Assembly (NCBI GenBank): GCA_013177805.1
Contig: JABLXU010000016.1
Span: 62,001 to 126,000 of the forward strand
From: Candidatus Omnitrophota bacterium
GTDB lineage: Bacteria; Hinthialibacterota; Hinthialibacteria; Hinthialibacterales; Hinthialibacteraceae
DNA length: 64,000 nucleotides
Direction: 5' to 3'
The notes under the pieces were generated by a model. It was given only the letters and a program-made list of their open reading frames with translations, made no database searches and had not been told where the DNA came from. This document shows positions 43,112-52,866 of this stretch, piece after piece (within the stretch, counting starts at the first letter, position 1; each line of letters begins with the position of its first letter). Made by a program: the position numbers and the translations under genes.

Positions 43112-43309
43112 ATGAGCGACAACCGAAAAAATCAAAGGCGATCGATGACCGTAAAAGAGATCGCTGAATACTTGGGATTGACCACCAAGGCGATCTACAA
43201 CCGCGTCCACATGCGCCGGATCCCCTATTCGAAACTGGGCAGCAGTTTGCGGTTTGACAAGGAAGCCATTGATAATTGGCTGAGCAAAAACACCGTACTG
43301 CCTGAGTGA
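43112..43309 (+). CDS. Excisionase-family helix-turn-helix protein
   Basis: 'MTVKEIAEYLGLTTKAIYNRVHMRRIPYSKLGSSLRFDKEAIDNWL'; RBS GAAGGAGAG. Confidence 0.9.
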   Translation: MSDNRKNQRRSMTVKEIAEYLGLTTKAIYNRVHMRRIPYSKLGSSLRFDKEAIDNWLSKNTVLPE

Positions 43310-43485
43310 TTTATTCCTGGTTTCCATGTTGAGGAGATTTTCCCATGCCGTACCATCCACTGAACGCCACCCTCCAACAAAACCGGGAGCGGCAAGGTAA
43401 CCGGCCGGCAGTCGGCGTGGAAGATAGTTTCAAGTCAGGGTCAATCCGACAAGCGTAACCTCGGGTCAAAGCAATCCTGCTGGGG

Positions 43486-45756
43486 ATGATCTGTAATATC
43501 CCCCGGCAGGCAAGAGTATTCGATATGAATAGTTTACCAATAAACAATAAATCTGGCCAGTTTCCAAAACTGGACCTCGACAAGGTTGTCCAAGCCACCG
43601 GGGCAATTAAGCAAACTAACAGCGGCAAACCGTATTTCATGGGGCATTGTCCTGTCCACGAGGATAAAAACCCGTCTCTCAAAATCTTCGGCGAATCCCA
43701 TGACGCGAGGGTTCATTGTTTTGCGGGATGCTCTTGGGAAGCGGTACGCGAGGCCTTGATCACGCGTGGTTGCTCGGTTTTTCCCGGAAATGACCAGGGA
43801 ACCCCGGCGCGAGACTCATCAAAAAAATCCCACCATAAGGATGACCACTTGGAATTGGTTTCACCTATCCCCGATGGCGCTCCGCCACCATTCACGCAGT
43901 TCAAGAATTATTCCTCCCCCTCCACGGTGTGGAAGTATTTCAACGCGGAAGGTCTGCCAGTCTTTTATCCTGTATGGTTTGACCGGCCCGATGGCGGGAA
44001 AGAGGTAGTCCCGCAAACGTTGTGGCGCAATCCCACAACCGGCGAGCTGCAATAGCGGTGGAAGGCGCATCCCGAACCCTGGCCCTTATACAACCGGCAT
44101 TGGCTCAAGGCGTATCCAGACCGGCCTGTTGTTGTCGTAGAAGGCGAAAAGGCAGCGGACGCGGCGGCGGCGTTATTCCCGGATCACATCATCACGACCA
44201 GCTTCGGCGGTTGTCTAGCGGCAGGGAAAACCGATTGGACACCTCTCACGGGAAGGGATTTGACCATCTGGCCGGATGCCGATGATTCCGGGGTGAAATA
44301 TGCTCAGGACGTGGCCCGGCGGGCTCATGAGGCGGGAGCGGCTTCCATAAAAATCCTTCCCATTCTGGACGGCAAGCCTTCGGGCTGGGATGCGGCGGAT
44401 GCCCTGGCGGAAGGCTGGACGCCAGAACAAGCGGGAGACTATCTGGCCGCCGCGCGGCCCTGGTTCCCCCTGCCGGGGAATAACCCGGCTGGCGCGGGAA
44501 CAGCCCAGGCAGACTCCGATGAGGACCTTGCACCCAACTCAGATCCCTGGCCCGCTCCCCTGGACGAGGCGGCATTCCAGGGCCTGGCCGGGGAGTTTGT
44601 CCGCATGGTGGGACCCCATACCGAATCCGATCCGGCAGCCTTGTTGATCCAATTTCTCGTTTGCTTCGGAAATGTCGCCGGACGCAATCCCCATTGGATT
44701 GTCAATGCCACGAAACACCACATGAACATGTTCGTCAATCTGGTAGGTCGCACGGCGCGAAGCCGGAAGGGGACCTCCCTGGACATCGTTCTGAACTTGT
44801 TCGCCCGCATTGACCCCGACTGGCAAAAGAAATGCGTAACCAACGGTCTTTCATCCGGCGAAGGTCTCAAATTCTCGGTTCGGGATGACACCATAGTGAA
44901 AGGTGAATTGGTAGAGGGGGTTTGTGACAAACGGCTCCTGGTCCTGGAATCCGAATTCGCCAACGTCCTCAAGGTTATCAACCGGGAAGGAAATACGTTA
45001 TCTCCCACCATCCGGCAGGCTTGGGACACGGGAAACCTCCGGAACCTTACGAAACGTGATCCCATCACGGCCACCGGCGCGCATATTTCCATCATCGGGC
45101 ACATCACGCGGGATGAACTACTCAAGCGGATGAGGGAAACCGAATCGGCCAACGGCTTCGCCAACCGGTTCCTCTGGTTCGCGTTACGGCGATCCAAACT
45201 TCTCCCGCGTGGCGGAAGTGGCCTGAATCAATCAGCGCTGAACTCTATCGTGATGAGGCTTCACGAAGCTTTGGAAGCAGCCCACAACGTAGGCGAAATG
45301 GATATGACCGAAGCGGCCTGGACGATTTGGGAAAACGGGATTTATCAGATTCTATCCCGGGATATTCCTGGCCTGTTTGGAATGGTTACCGCCCGCGCTG
45401 AAGCCCAGGTTCGGCGGTTGGCCTGCCTCTATGCCCTGCTCGATCATTCCGGTACGGTCGATGTTCCCCACTTGGAATCAGCGCTGGCGGTTTGGCGGTA
45501 CGCGGAAGATTCTGCCCGTTACATCTTCGGTGACGCCACCAATAACCGCGCGGCCGACACCATCATGGCGCACCTTCGGCAAGCTCCAGACGGTCTCACT
45601 CGGAAAGAAATTATCGAGAATGTATTCCAACGGAACAAATCGAGTGAGGAAATTGCTCAGGCCCTTCACCTGCTGGAAGAGGCTGGAATGGCCCGGAAGG
45701 AAAAAATCCTAACCGGCGGGAAACCCGCGGAAAAATGGTACGAGGTACGAGCATAA
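43486..45756 (+). pseudogene. CHC2 zinc finger / toprim / DUF3987 primase-type protein split by an in-frame TAG (44053-44055)
   Basis: 'GHCPVHEDKNPSLKIFGESHDARVHCFAGCSWEAV'; after TAG the same frame reads 'RWKAHPEPW...PVVVVEGEKAADAAAALFPDHIITTSFGG...LTIWPDADDSG' into the DUF3987-like part. Confidence 0.8.
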
Positions 45757-45843
45757 CGAGTTTTACGGGCAATCCTCCGCATCCTGATAATCACTATCCT
45801 CGTATTACTCGTTAAACTCGTACGCCGGCAAAGAGGTAATACT

Positions 45844-46428
45844 ATGGTTGACTACTTGAAAATCGTTGCCGCGATCAAAGCTACGCTGGAGACGCAATCC
45901 ACCCCACTTCCGGCGGTCCCCTTGGAATCCACCGCCCACGGCCCTGTGGATCAGGATACCATGCGGGGGATCATCGAACGGGAAATGTCCCTCTGGACAG
46001 AGGAACGCCGGCAGAACCTCACGGATGAACTGAAATCCATCGAGACATACCGGAGCACGCGTCACCCCTCTCCTCCGGGACCTTCGCCGGGAATCAACCG
46101 CAGCGAAGCCTTCGCGGCGATCGGCGCGGTAATGGACCGGCTCGGGAAAATCTGGCCCCGTGACTTGGAACCCGATCCCCATTGGCAGGTGAAGGTATGG
46201 GAAGTGGAACAGATTGGCGGCTGGGAAGCGTTCCTTGGCCTCCTCAAGGATTGGGAAGTATCCGAGACCCGGCGCGTCGAAGCCCATATGGATGAAATCC
46301 GGCAGACCGGACCCCTACAGGCGCCGGTTTACTCTACTGGCACGGGTATAAATGAATCCCGACCAGGGTTTCGGAATCCGGGTGCGGCCCCGCTTCCGCG
46401 TGGAAGCCATCCACAAAGCCTTTCATGA
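45844..46428 (+). CDS. Hypothetical protein (replication-module position)
   Basis: 194-aa ORF, 'FAAIGAVMDRLGKIWPRDLEPDPHWQVKVWEVEQIGGWEAF'. Confidence 0.5.
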   Translation: MVDYLKIVAAIKATLETQSTPLPAVPLESTAHGPVDQDTMRGIIEREMSLWTEERRQNLTDELKSIETYRSTRHPSPPGPSPGINRSEAFAAIGAVMDRLGKIWPRDLEPDPHWQVKVWEVEQIGGWEAFLGLLKDWEVSETRRVEAHMDEIRQTGPLQAPVYSTGTGINESRPGFRNPGAAPLPRGSHPQSLS

Positions 46429-46484
46429 GCTGGAACCGATAGTGAGACAAGAAATGTGGACACAACAAACCGGGAGGTAATACC

Positions 46485-46808
46485 ATGTATCCGAACGACT
46501 CGAACTATTCTAACGACATTCCCTACGTCGAAATCGAACGAACGCCCACACAGATCGTCCGCATCAACCTCAACACGTACAAGGGCCGGAACATCCTGAA
46601 TATCCGCGTCTGGGTGTTGAAGGACGGAAAATGGATTCCCACCAAACGGGGCATCAACCTCTATTCCCACGAAATTCCCGCCTTAGAGGAAGCCATCCAA
46701 TACGCCAAGGAAGACCTGGAACTGGAGGACCCTGACGAAATGCTGGAACAGACCGGTCCCGGCACTACCGCTCCGGCCGGTCCACACGATCCTCTCGTTC
46801 CTTCCTGA
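46485..46808 (+). CDS. PC4/YdbC-like ssDNA-binding protein
   Basis: 'RINLNTYKGRNILNIRVWVLKDGKWIPTKRGINLYSHEIPALEEAIQYAKE' matches the PC4 pattern. Confidence 0.7.
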   Translation: MYPNDSNYSNDIPYVEIERTPTQIVRINLNTYKGRNILNIRVWVLKDGKWIPTKRGINLYSHEIPALEEAIQYAKEDLELEDPDEMLEQTGPGTTAPAGPHDPLVPS

Positions 46809-46900
46809 TCCATCCAATTTACTTCATTACATTCTTCCATTCCTTCGGATCTGGTTGATCAGTCGAATCCGGCTCATCCCTCCCCTATTGGCGAAACATC

Positions 46901-47212
46901 GTGACTGACGCGCGAATAACGCCAATATTCGCGCGAGAGGATGTTTTACCTGAAGCCGGACGAAAAGATATCCCCGCCTCTCTCGCCAACGAGGTTGTCT
47001 TCCGGTCAGATTATACCTGTTGTATCGGTCGAACACGCCCCAAGGAGGTTCAAATCCATCTCATCGACGGTAACTCGAAGAACAATTCATTTGCTAATCT
47101 TGCCATCATTTGCCTGGATTGCCATAGCGAAGTCACCGGCTCGCGTGGTTTAGGACGCGGTTACTCGATCGGGGAGGTTCGGCGAAACAAGTCTCCTGGA
47201 AAGCGGAGGTGA
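46901..47212 (+). CDS. HNH-type endonuclease-like protein
   Basis: 'SDYTCCIGRTRPKEVQIHLIDGNSKNNSFANLAIICLDCHSEV'; GTG start. Confidence 0.6.
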   Translation: MTDARITPIFAREDVLPEAGRKDIPASLANEVVFRSDYTCCIGRTRPKEVQIHLIDGNSKNNSFANLAIICLDCHSEVTGSRGLGRGYSIGEVRRNKSPGKRR

Positions 47213-47496
47213 GAAAGATTCGAGGTGTTCACCGGCCAGCAGTCGTTTATCAAAAGGAACTGATCAGCCAAATTGATCTGATCGTGTGTGATGTCATCGC
47301 CCGACGGTCCGACCGAAAACGTGCCCTCGAACTGTTGGACTTGCTCTTCCAACTTCATCTTTGGCGATGGAGCAGAACGTTAGACGCTAGGATCGTGGAA
47401 GGGCTTGATCACCTCGCGCTAATGGCTGGGATCAGTGAAAATCAACTCTCGCCTCGTATCAGATTTTCACCTCGACCCAATTTGCTAACTCAATGA
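47209..47496 (+). CDS. Hypothetical protein overlapping the HNH gene
   Basis: GTG start overlapping HNH stop. Confidence 0.4.
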   Translation: MRKIRGVHRPAVVYQKELISQIDLIVCDVIARRSDRKRALELLDLLFQLHLWRWSRTLDARIVEGLDHLALMAGISENQLSPRIRFSPRPNLLTQ

Positions 47497-47584
47497 AAAT
47501 TAAGTATTTACGTTAATTTTGTCCCGTATATGTAGTCACGAATATTTTTATAAGAGTTTTTAATATGATATTTAACAGTGCATA

Positions 47585-48189
47585 ATGGTATTCATGTATA
47601 TCACCAAGCTCATGCGCATGTCCAAGAACGGCAAGACCTATAAGAATGTCCTCTTGCGCGAATCCTACCGCGAAGGGGGAAAGGTCAAGAACTGGACTAT
47701 CGTCCATCTGACCCATTGCAAGCCGGAGAAAATTGCCACCCTCGAATTTGTCCTTCGGCGCATGGGCGATCTGCCCGCCCTCACGGCGGGGGCCTCCTCC
47801 CTCGAATTTCAGGAGGGCCGCTCGGTGGGAGCGGTGGGGACTATTCATCACGTGGCCAAGCGCCTGGGCCTTGAGAAGGCCTTAGGCACTGGCTGGCAAA
47901 TCCCGCCGCCGCGGAGTTACTGGTTGTGATGCTGGCGTATCTGGTGGTGCGCGCCTTACGGCAAGCCTGGGCGGCCTATGAGCTCACTATGGAGGAAGGG
48001 TGCAGCAATTGGCCACCCTGAACACGAAGGAGATCCACAGGCCGGGCCGTCTGCCAGAAGATCCCTACGCCGCGGGAGGAATCGCAGCGCTTGCTCCAGG
48101 GGCTGGATATCCGCCTGCCGGAGGTCCTGCTGTGGAGAAACGTCCGGTCACTCATGAAGAAAAAACGGTTCAAACAGCGCAAAACTGAA
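47585..48189 (+). mobile_element. Decayed IS1634-type transposase remnant with internal deletion and frameshifts
   Basis: N-term 'MYITKLMRMSKNGKTYKNVLLRESYREGGKVKNWTIVHLTHCKPEKI'; then 'AAELLVVMLAYLVVRALRQAWAAYELTMEEG' and 'LQGLDIRLPEVLLWRNVRSLMKKKRFKQRKTE' in different frames. Confidence 0.7.
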
Positions 48190-48560
48190 TAAAATGAATT
48201 GGATACAACCTTTTCTCGATTTGGCGTTAGGGGTAAAAATGCGTCGAAGAATTTCGAATTACGCCATTTTTCGCGAGACACGACCGTAGTACCACAATGG
48301 CTTGCATCCCCGCCCGATTTCGGCTGGGATTTTATACATTTCATCCTACAATAGATTCACAATCCTCCTCAGATTAAAGATCAGCCAGAATGTCATTTCA
48401 TGAGAAAAATCCGTTTGTATTTTTCTCCGGAATATGTTATATGTAGTTATTGCTTATTGATTATATATAAGAATTAAAATAATAAATTAATAACAAATAT
48501 TTGATTTGTAGATGATAACGTTTCTTATAGGGAACCTGATTTCTGTTAGGAACTAATACC

Positions 48561-51500
48561 ATGCGATCGCTTGCCCCCGGCGCCCGGCGCCTCTCCTTGC
48601 ACCATATCACCATCCGCGTTCCTTGGCATGACGGCGGGTGGAGTGGATCGGTCTGCGCCCGCCCCTCCGATAATACGAGTTGCCTTATTCTGAAGCGGAT
48701 CGGTGAGGAAAAAAGTGACGAGGCGGAAGCCCGTTGCGCCGGCCAGCGGTTTGATCAGCTTGACGTCAGGGATTTCCCGCCCTGTGTGGAAGAACGGGTG
48801 TCGTTCATGGCGCCTTTCGAACTGCGCCTCAAAAAGACTCATCCCTACACCGAGATCTATCCGGAAACGCACGGACATTTCGCTCCTACAAGCTTTCCCC
48901 ATCCGCCTTATTCAGCTGCCTGCGTGCCTTTTCGGTGGATGCTGCGGAAAGCGGTCGAGGGAAATCCGGACAACGGCGAGATGGGTCTTGCGGAACGGTT
49001 AAAACTCGGATGGATTCCGGACCTCGAACCGGATATTCGTAACCGAAGGGGCAATGACGTGGATACTGCGTGGATACAGGAACGCGAAAACCAGCTGACG
49101 CTGCTTGATACCTTTTTCAGTGCTATCCAGCCAGAAAAATCACTCTGCTTTTTCTACGCCAAGCGGACGCCCCTTTCCGATCAATCCCGCCGCGTGATCA
49201 TCGGAGTGGGCCGGGTGCTCTCAATCGGGAATGCGGCCGAGTACGCCTACAGGGTAAAGAATCCCCCGCTTCGTTGTGTGCTTTGGGAGCGGAACGTGGG
49301 CCATTCCATCCGCCCGGATTTCACGGATGGATTTTTGTTTCCATATGCGGCCATCCTTGCTCAGGCCGCAGAAGAGGGATTCGATCCCGAGGAGTTCGTA
49401 GCCTTTGCCCCGCTCGAATATTTCGACGCGTTCTCGTACGGCTCGGAACTGCTGACGCACGACGGCGCGGTGGCTTCGCTGATCGCTTGCGCCGCCGCGT
49501 TGCATCGCATCCGGGGACGATTCGAAGGGCCATGGGATCAGGTTCTGGCGTGGATCGATGCGCAGCTCAACCGGCTTTGGCAGGCCCGGGGCGCGTTTCC
49601 GGGACTGGGCTCGGCGCTCTCGGCCTTCGGGTATGAATGGGGTTTCCAACATGGGAGCCTGCTCGCTTATGAGATCGAACTGTGGCGGGAACGGGAAGGC
49701 AGCAATCCCTGGGAAATGGTCGATACCGTAATGGAGGAACCTTCCAAACTCAACAGCCCTGTCGCAAATCTACTCACGGCGGGATTACGCAAAGGCTGGA
49801 AACGTCTCGCGGCCGAACGGCGCGCGCTGCTGGAACTGCTCAGCCGGTGCGCCATTTCCGCGGAACAAGCGCTGCGGATCTATGACCGGACAATCAGAGA
49901 GAGAGCGGGTATCACAATATCCGATGCAGACTTCCTGGCCAATCCCTATCTGCTTTTCGAGTGTGACCGCCAGGCGCTCATTCCCATCCCGTATGGGGTG
50001 GTGGATCGCGGCCTTTTCCCCGATAAGGCCGTCCGTGAGTCCTTCCCGGTGCCCGAACCCAGCCGCGTCGATGATCCAGCCGATCTGCGGCGCGTGCGGG
50101 CGTTAGTCGTGGATATCCTGGAGGAGGCCGCCCAGGACGGCCATACCTTACTCCCCCGGAGTTGGATTATCCAACGGGCCCGGAATCGTTCGCTGCAGCC
50201 GCCTTGTCCCTTAGGGGAAAACGTGCTGGAAGCCTTGGAGGAGAATCTCGTTCCTATTATCGAACGCGTGACCACGCGCAGTGATGAGCCTGCGTATCAA
50301 GTGGACCGCCTCGCGGAGTGTCGGACAATCATCCGCCAGGAGGTGCAAAAACGCCAGAAAGGAAAATCCCATGCTGCCAGCCACCCGTGGCGCGATCTCG
50401 TGGACCAGGTTCTGGACCGGGAGACAGCCCAGAACCACAGCCGTTCGCGGGATCCAGCCGAGCGGGAAATCGAGGAACGGGCCCGCGCGGAGAAGGCCGC
50501 CGCGCTCGAGCAGCTGTTCCGTTCGCGCCTCTCTGTCCTGATCGGCCCGGCGGGAACCGGTAAGACCACGCTCCTTCGCATGCTTTGCGGGATTAGAGAG
50601 GTCGCGACCAAGGGTCTCCTGCTCCTCGCCCCGACCGGCAAAGCACGGGTTCGGCTGGAAGAACGGACGGGTTTGCGCGGGTTGGGCTATACCCTCGCCC
50701 AGTTCTTGATCCGCTACAAACGATACAACGGTGAAACCGGTGAGTATTACTCGAATCGCAAGGCGCCTCGGTGCAACGAATATCGAACCGTAATCATGGA
50801 CGAATGCTCCATGCTGACCGAGGAGCAACTCGCGGCCTTGATCGACTCCCTCGCGAATGTGGAACGGCTCATCCTTGTGGGCGATCCGCGGCAGCTGCCT
50901 CCCATCGGGGCGGGACGACCCTTTGTGGATATCGTGAACTATCTGAAGCCCGCGAATGTTGAAACCATGTTCCCCCGATGTGGACCGGGGTATGCGGAAC
51001 TCACCATCCCGCGCAGGCAACAAGGTGAGGGGCGCGAGGATGTGCTGCTGGCAGCCCACTTCAGCAGACAGCCGCTCGATCCTGGTGCCGATGCCGTGTG
51101 GAACCTGCTCATGTCCGAAAGCCACGGCCGCATATGGCTCGTGCAGTGGAATCATCCCCAAGAGTTACATGAAAAGATCCTCGCCGAACTGGTGCGGGCA
51201 TTGAGTCTCGCGGGACCGGAGGACGAGTTGGGATTCGAAATGTCGCTCGGGGGCACACCGTATGAGAACATCTCTCGGGCCTTCTTTTGGCCCCAAAACG
51301 AAACCCGGGAAGGGGCTGCGGCAAAAGCCGAAGCCTGGCAGATTTTGTCACCGGTCCGGGCGGGATTAGCCGGCGTGGATGCCCTGAACCGCATGATCCA
51401 GGACCGCTTCCGCCGGCAGACGCGGGAATTAGCCGAAGCGGAGGGCTTTCGGCGCAAGGTCCCCCGGCCCATAGGCCCACAAATGCTTCTCTACGGTGAC

Positions 51501-52391
51501 AAGGTCATCAATGTCATCAATCAACACCGCCGGGACGTGTACCCCACACCCGAAGGGGAAGCCTATATCGCGAACGGAGATATCGGAATTGTCGTCGGCC
51601 AATACAAGACGCAAAAAATGAAAAGCCTTCCTAGGAAACTGGAAGTGGAATTCGCCACCCAGCCAGGGTATAAGTACGTTTTCCATACCAGCGAGTTCGG
51701 TGACGAAGGTGCCAATCCACTGGAACTCGCCTACTGCCTCACCGTGCATAAGACCCAAGGGAGTGAGTTCGGCCTCACTTTCGTTGTGTTGACCAATCCC
51801 TGCTGGCTGCTTTCCCGCGAGCTGCTGTACACCGCGCTCACGCGCCACCAGGAACGGCTGGTGATTCTCCACCAAGGGCCGCTCGCCGAATATCGCCGCT
51901 ATTCCGGGGATGAATACTCCGAAATCGCGCGGCGCATGACCAATCTCTTTGCCGATCCTCTGCCTTGCGAGGTCACGGCCGGGGCGCAATCGCGTTTCCT
52001 GGAAGCAGGCCTGATCCATCGAACGGAACGCGGGGAACTCGTCCGATCGAAGTCGGAGTTGGTCATTGCCAACATGCTGTTTGCCCGGGGGATCGATTAC
52101 GCGTATGAGCAGCCTCTGGTCTTGCCCTCGGGGCGCACGCTGTATCCCGATTTCACGATCGCCGATTCAGCGCGCGGCGTAACGTACTATTGGGAGCATC
52201 TCGGCATGCTCGACGATCCCGCGTACCGCGCGCGGTGGGAGCGTAAACGGCAGGAGTACGCCGATGCCGGTATTCTCCCCTGGCCCGAGGGAGGTGGGGA
52301 GGAAGGAACCCTGATCGAAACCGGGGACGAACCCGGCGGCGCCTTGGACGCTGAGCGCATCGCTAGAGTGATCGAGGGAATGATGGCCTGA
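48561..52391 (+). CDS. RecD-like superfamily 1 helicase with putative C-terminal PD-(D/E)xK-type nuclease domain
   Basis: 'GPAGTGKTTLL', 'VIMDECSML', 'LVGDPRQLPPIGAG', 'LTVHKTQGSEF', 'LLYTALTRHQERLVIL'; C-term 'RSKSELVIANMLFARGIDYAYEQPLVLPSGRTLYPDFTIADSARGVTYYWEHLGML'. Confidence 0.88.
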   Translation: MRSLAPGARRLSLHHITIRVPWHDGGWSGSVCARPSDNTSCLILKRIGEEKSDEAEARCAGQRFDQLDVRDFPPCVEERVSFMAPFELRLKKTHPYTEIYPETHGHFAPTSFPHPPYSAACVPFRWMLRKAVEGNPDNGEMGLAERLKLGWIPDLEPDIRNRRGNDVDTAWIQERENQLTLLDTFFSAIQPEKSLCFFYAKRTPLSDQSRRVIIGVGRVLSIGNAAEYAYRVKNPPLRCVLWERNVGHSIRPDFTDGFLFPYAAILAQAAEEGFDPEEFVAFAPLEYFDAFSYGSELLTHDGAVASLIACAAALHRIRGRFEGPWDQVLAWIDAQLNRLWQARGAFPGLGSALSAFGYEWGFQHGSLLAYEIELWREREGSNPWEMVDTVMEEPSKLNSPVANLLTAGLRKGWKRLAAERRALLELLSRCAISAEQALRIYDRTIRERAGITISDADFLANPYLLFECDRQALIPIPYGVVDRGLFPDKAVRESFPVPEPSRVDDPADLRRVRALVVDILEEAAQDGHTLLPRSWIIQRARNRSLQPPCPLGENVLEALEENLVPIIERVTTRSDEPAYQVDRLAECRTIIRQEVQKRQKGKSHAASHPWRDLVDQVLDRETAQNHSRSRDPAEREIEERARAEKAAALEQLFRSRLSVLIGPAGTGKTTLLRMLCGIREVATKGLLLLAPTGKARVRLEERTGLRGLGYTLAQFLIRYKRYNGETGEYYSNRKAPRCNEYRTVIMDECSMLTEEQLAALIDSLANVERLILVGDPRQLPPIGAGRPFVDIVNYLKPANVETMFPRCGPGYAELTIPRRQQGEGREDVLLAAHFSRQPLDPGADAVWNLLMSESHGRIWLVQWNHPQELHEKILAELVRALSLAGPEDELGFEMSLGGTPYENISRAFFWPQNETREGAAAKAEAWQILSPVRAGLAGVDALNRMIQDRFRRQTRELAEAEGFRRKVPRPIGPQMLLYGDKVINVINQHRRDVYPTPEGEAYIANGDIGIVVGQYKTQKMKSLPRKLEVEFATQPGYKYVFHTSEFGDEGANPLELAYCLTVHKTQGSEFGLTFVVLTNPCWLLSRELLYTALTRHQERLVILHQGPLAEYRRYSGDEYSEIARRMTNLFADPLPCEVTAGAQSRFLEAGLIHRTERGELVRSKSELVIANMLFARGIDYAYEQPLVLPSGRTLYPDFTIADSARGVTYYWEHLGMLDDPAYRARWERKRQEYADAGILPWPEGGGEEGTLIETGDEPGGALDAERIARVIEGMMA

Positions 52392-52574
52392 TGGGATTTA
52401 AGAATATAAGAGGGAATCATTGATTTGAATCAGCATAAATAATTGGAAAGGGACAGGTCACAACTTGAAGAAAAACCTGCTCTTCCCCATCGATTTTCTG
52501 TTTGCATATCGTTAACTCTAAAGAAATAAATTAAATTATCATTAAAAATAATAAGTTTCGAAATTTAATTAAAT

Positions 52575-52793
52575 ATGGATAAGAATCGATCCACAATTGT
52601 CACGCAAATTCTACGTAAATTGCTCTTCTCCGGCCCCGTGCCGGGGGAAGAGAAAGCTCATCTCTTCGTCGAACAAATCCTGACCGACGGCGAGGAAGCA
52701 CTCGTCTTGCTTTTCCTGAAAATCGTCCTGCGTGTATACGTCCATACGGGGCATTTGCCACCTTTCCTGCCGGGTATTATTTCAGAAAGATGA
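52575..52793 (+). CDS. Hypothetical 72-aa protein
   Basis: Small ORF in an AT-rich gap between helicase and cas10. Confidence 0.35.
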   Translation: MDKNRSTIVTQILRKLLFSGPVPGEEKAHLFVEQILTDGEEALVLLFLKIVLRVYVHTGHLPPFLPGIISER

Positions 52794-52866
52794 CTTGAAA
52801 GAAAAATTAAAATAATGCTATTTTAAGTTATATTATTTTATTATGCCTTTCACAAAGTAGGTAACC

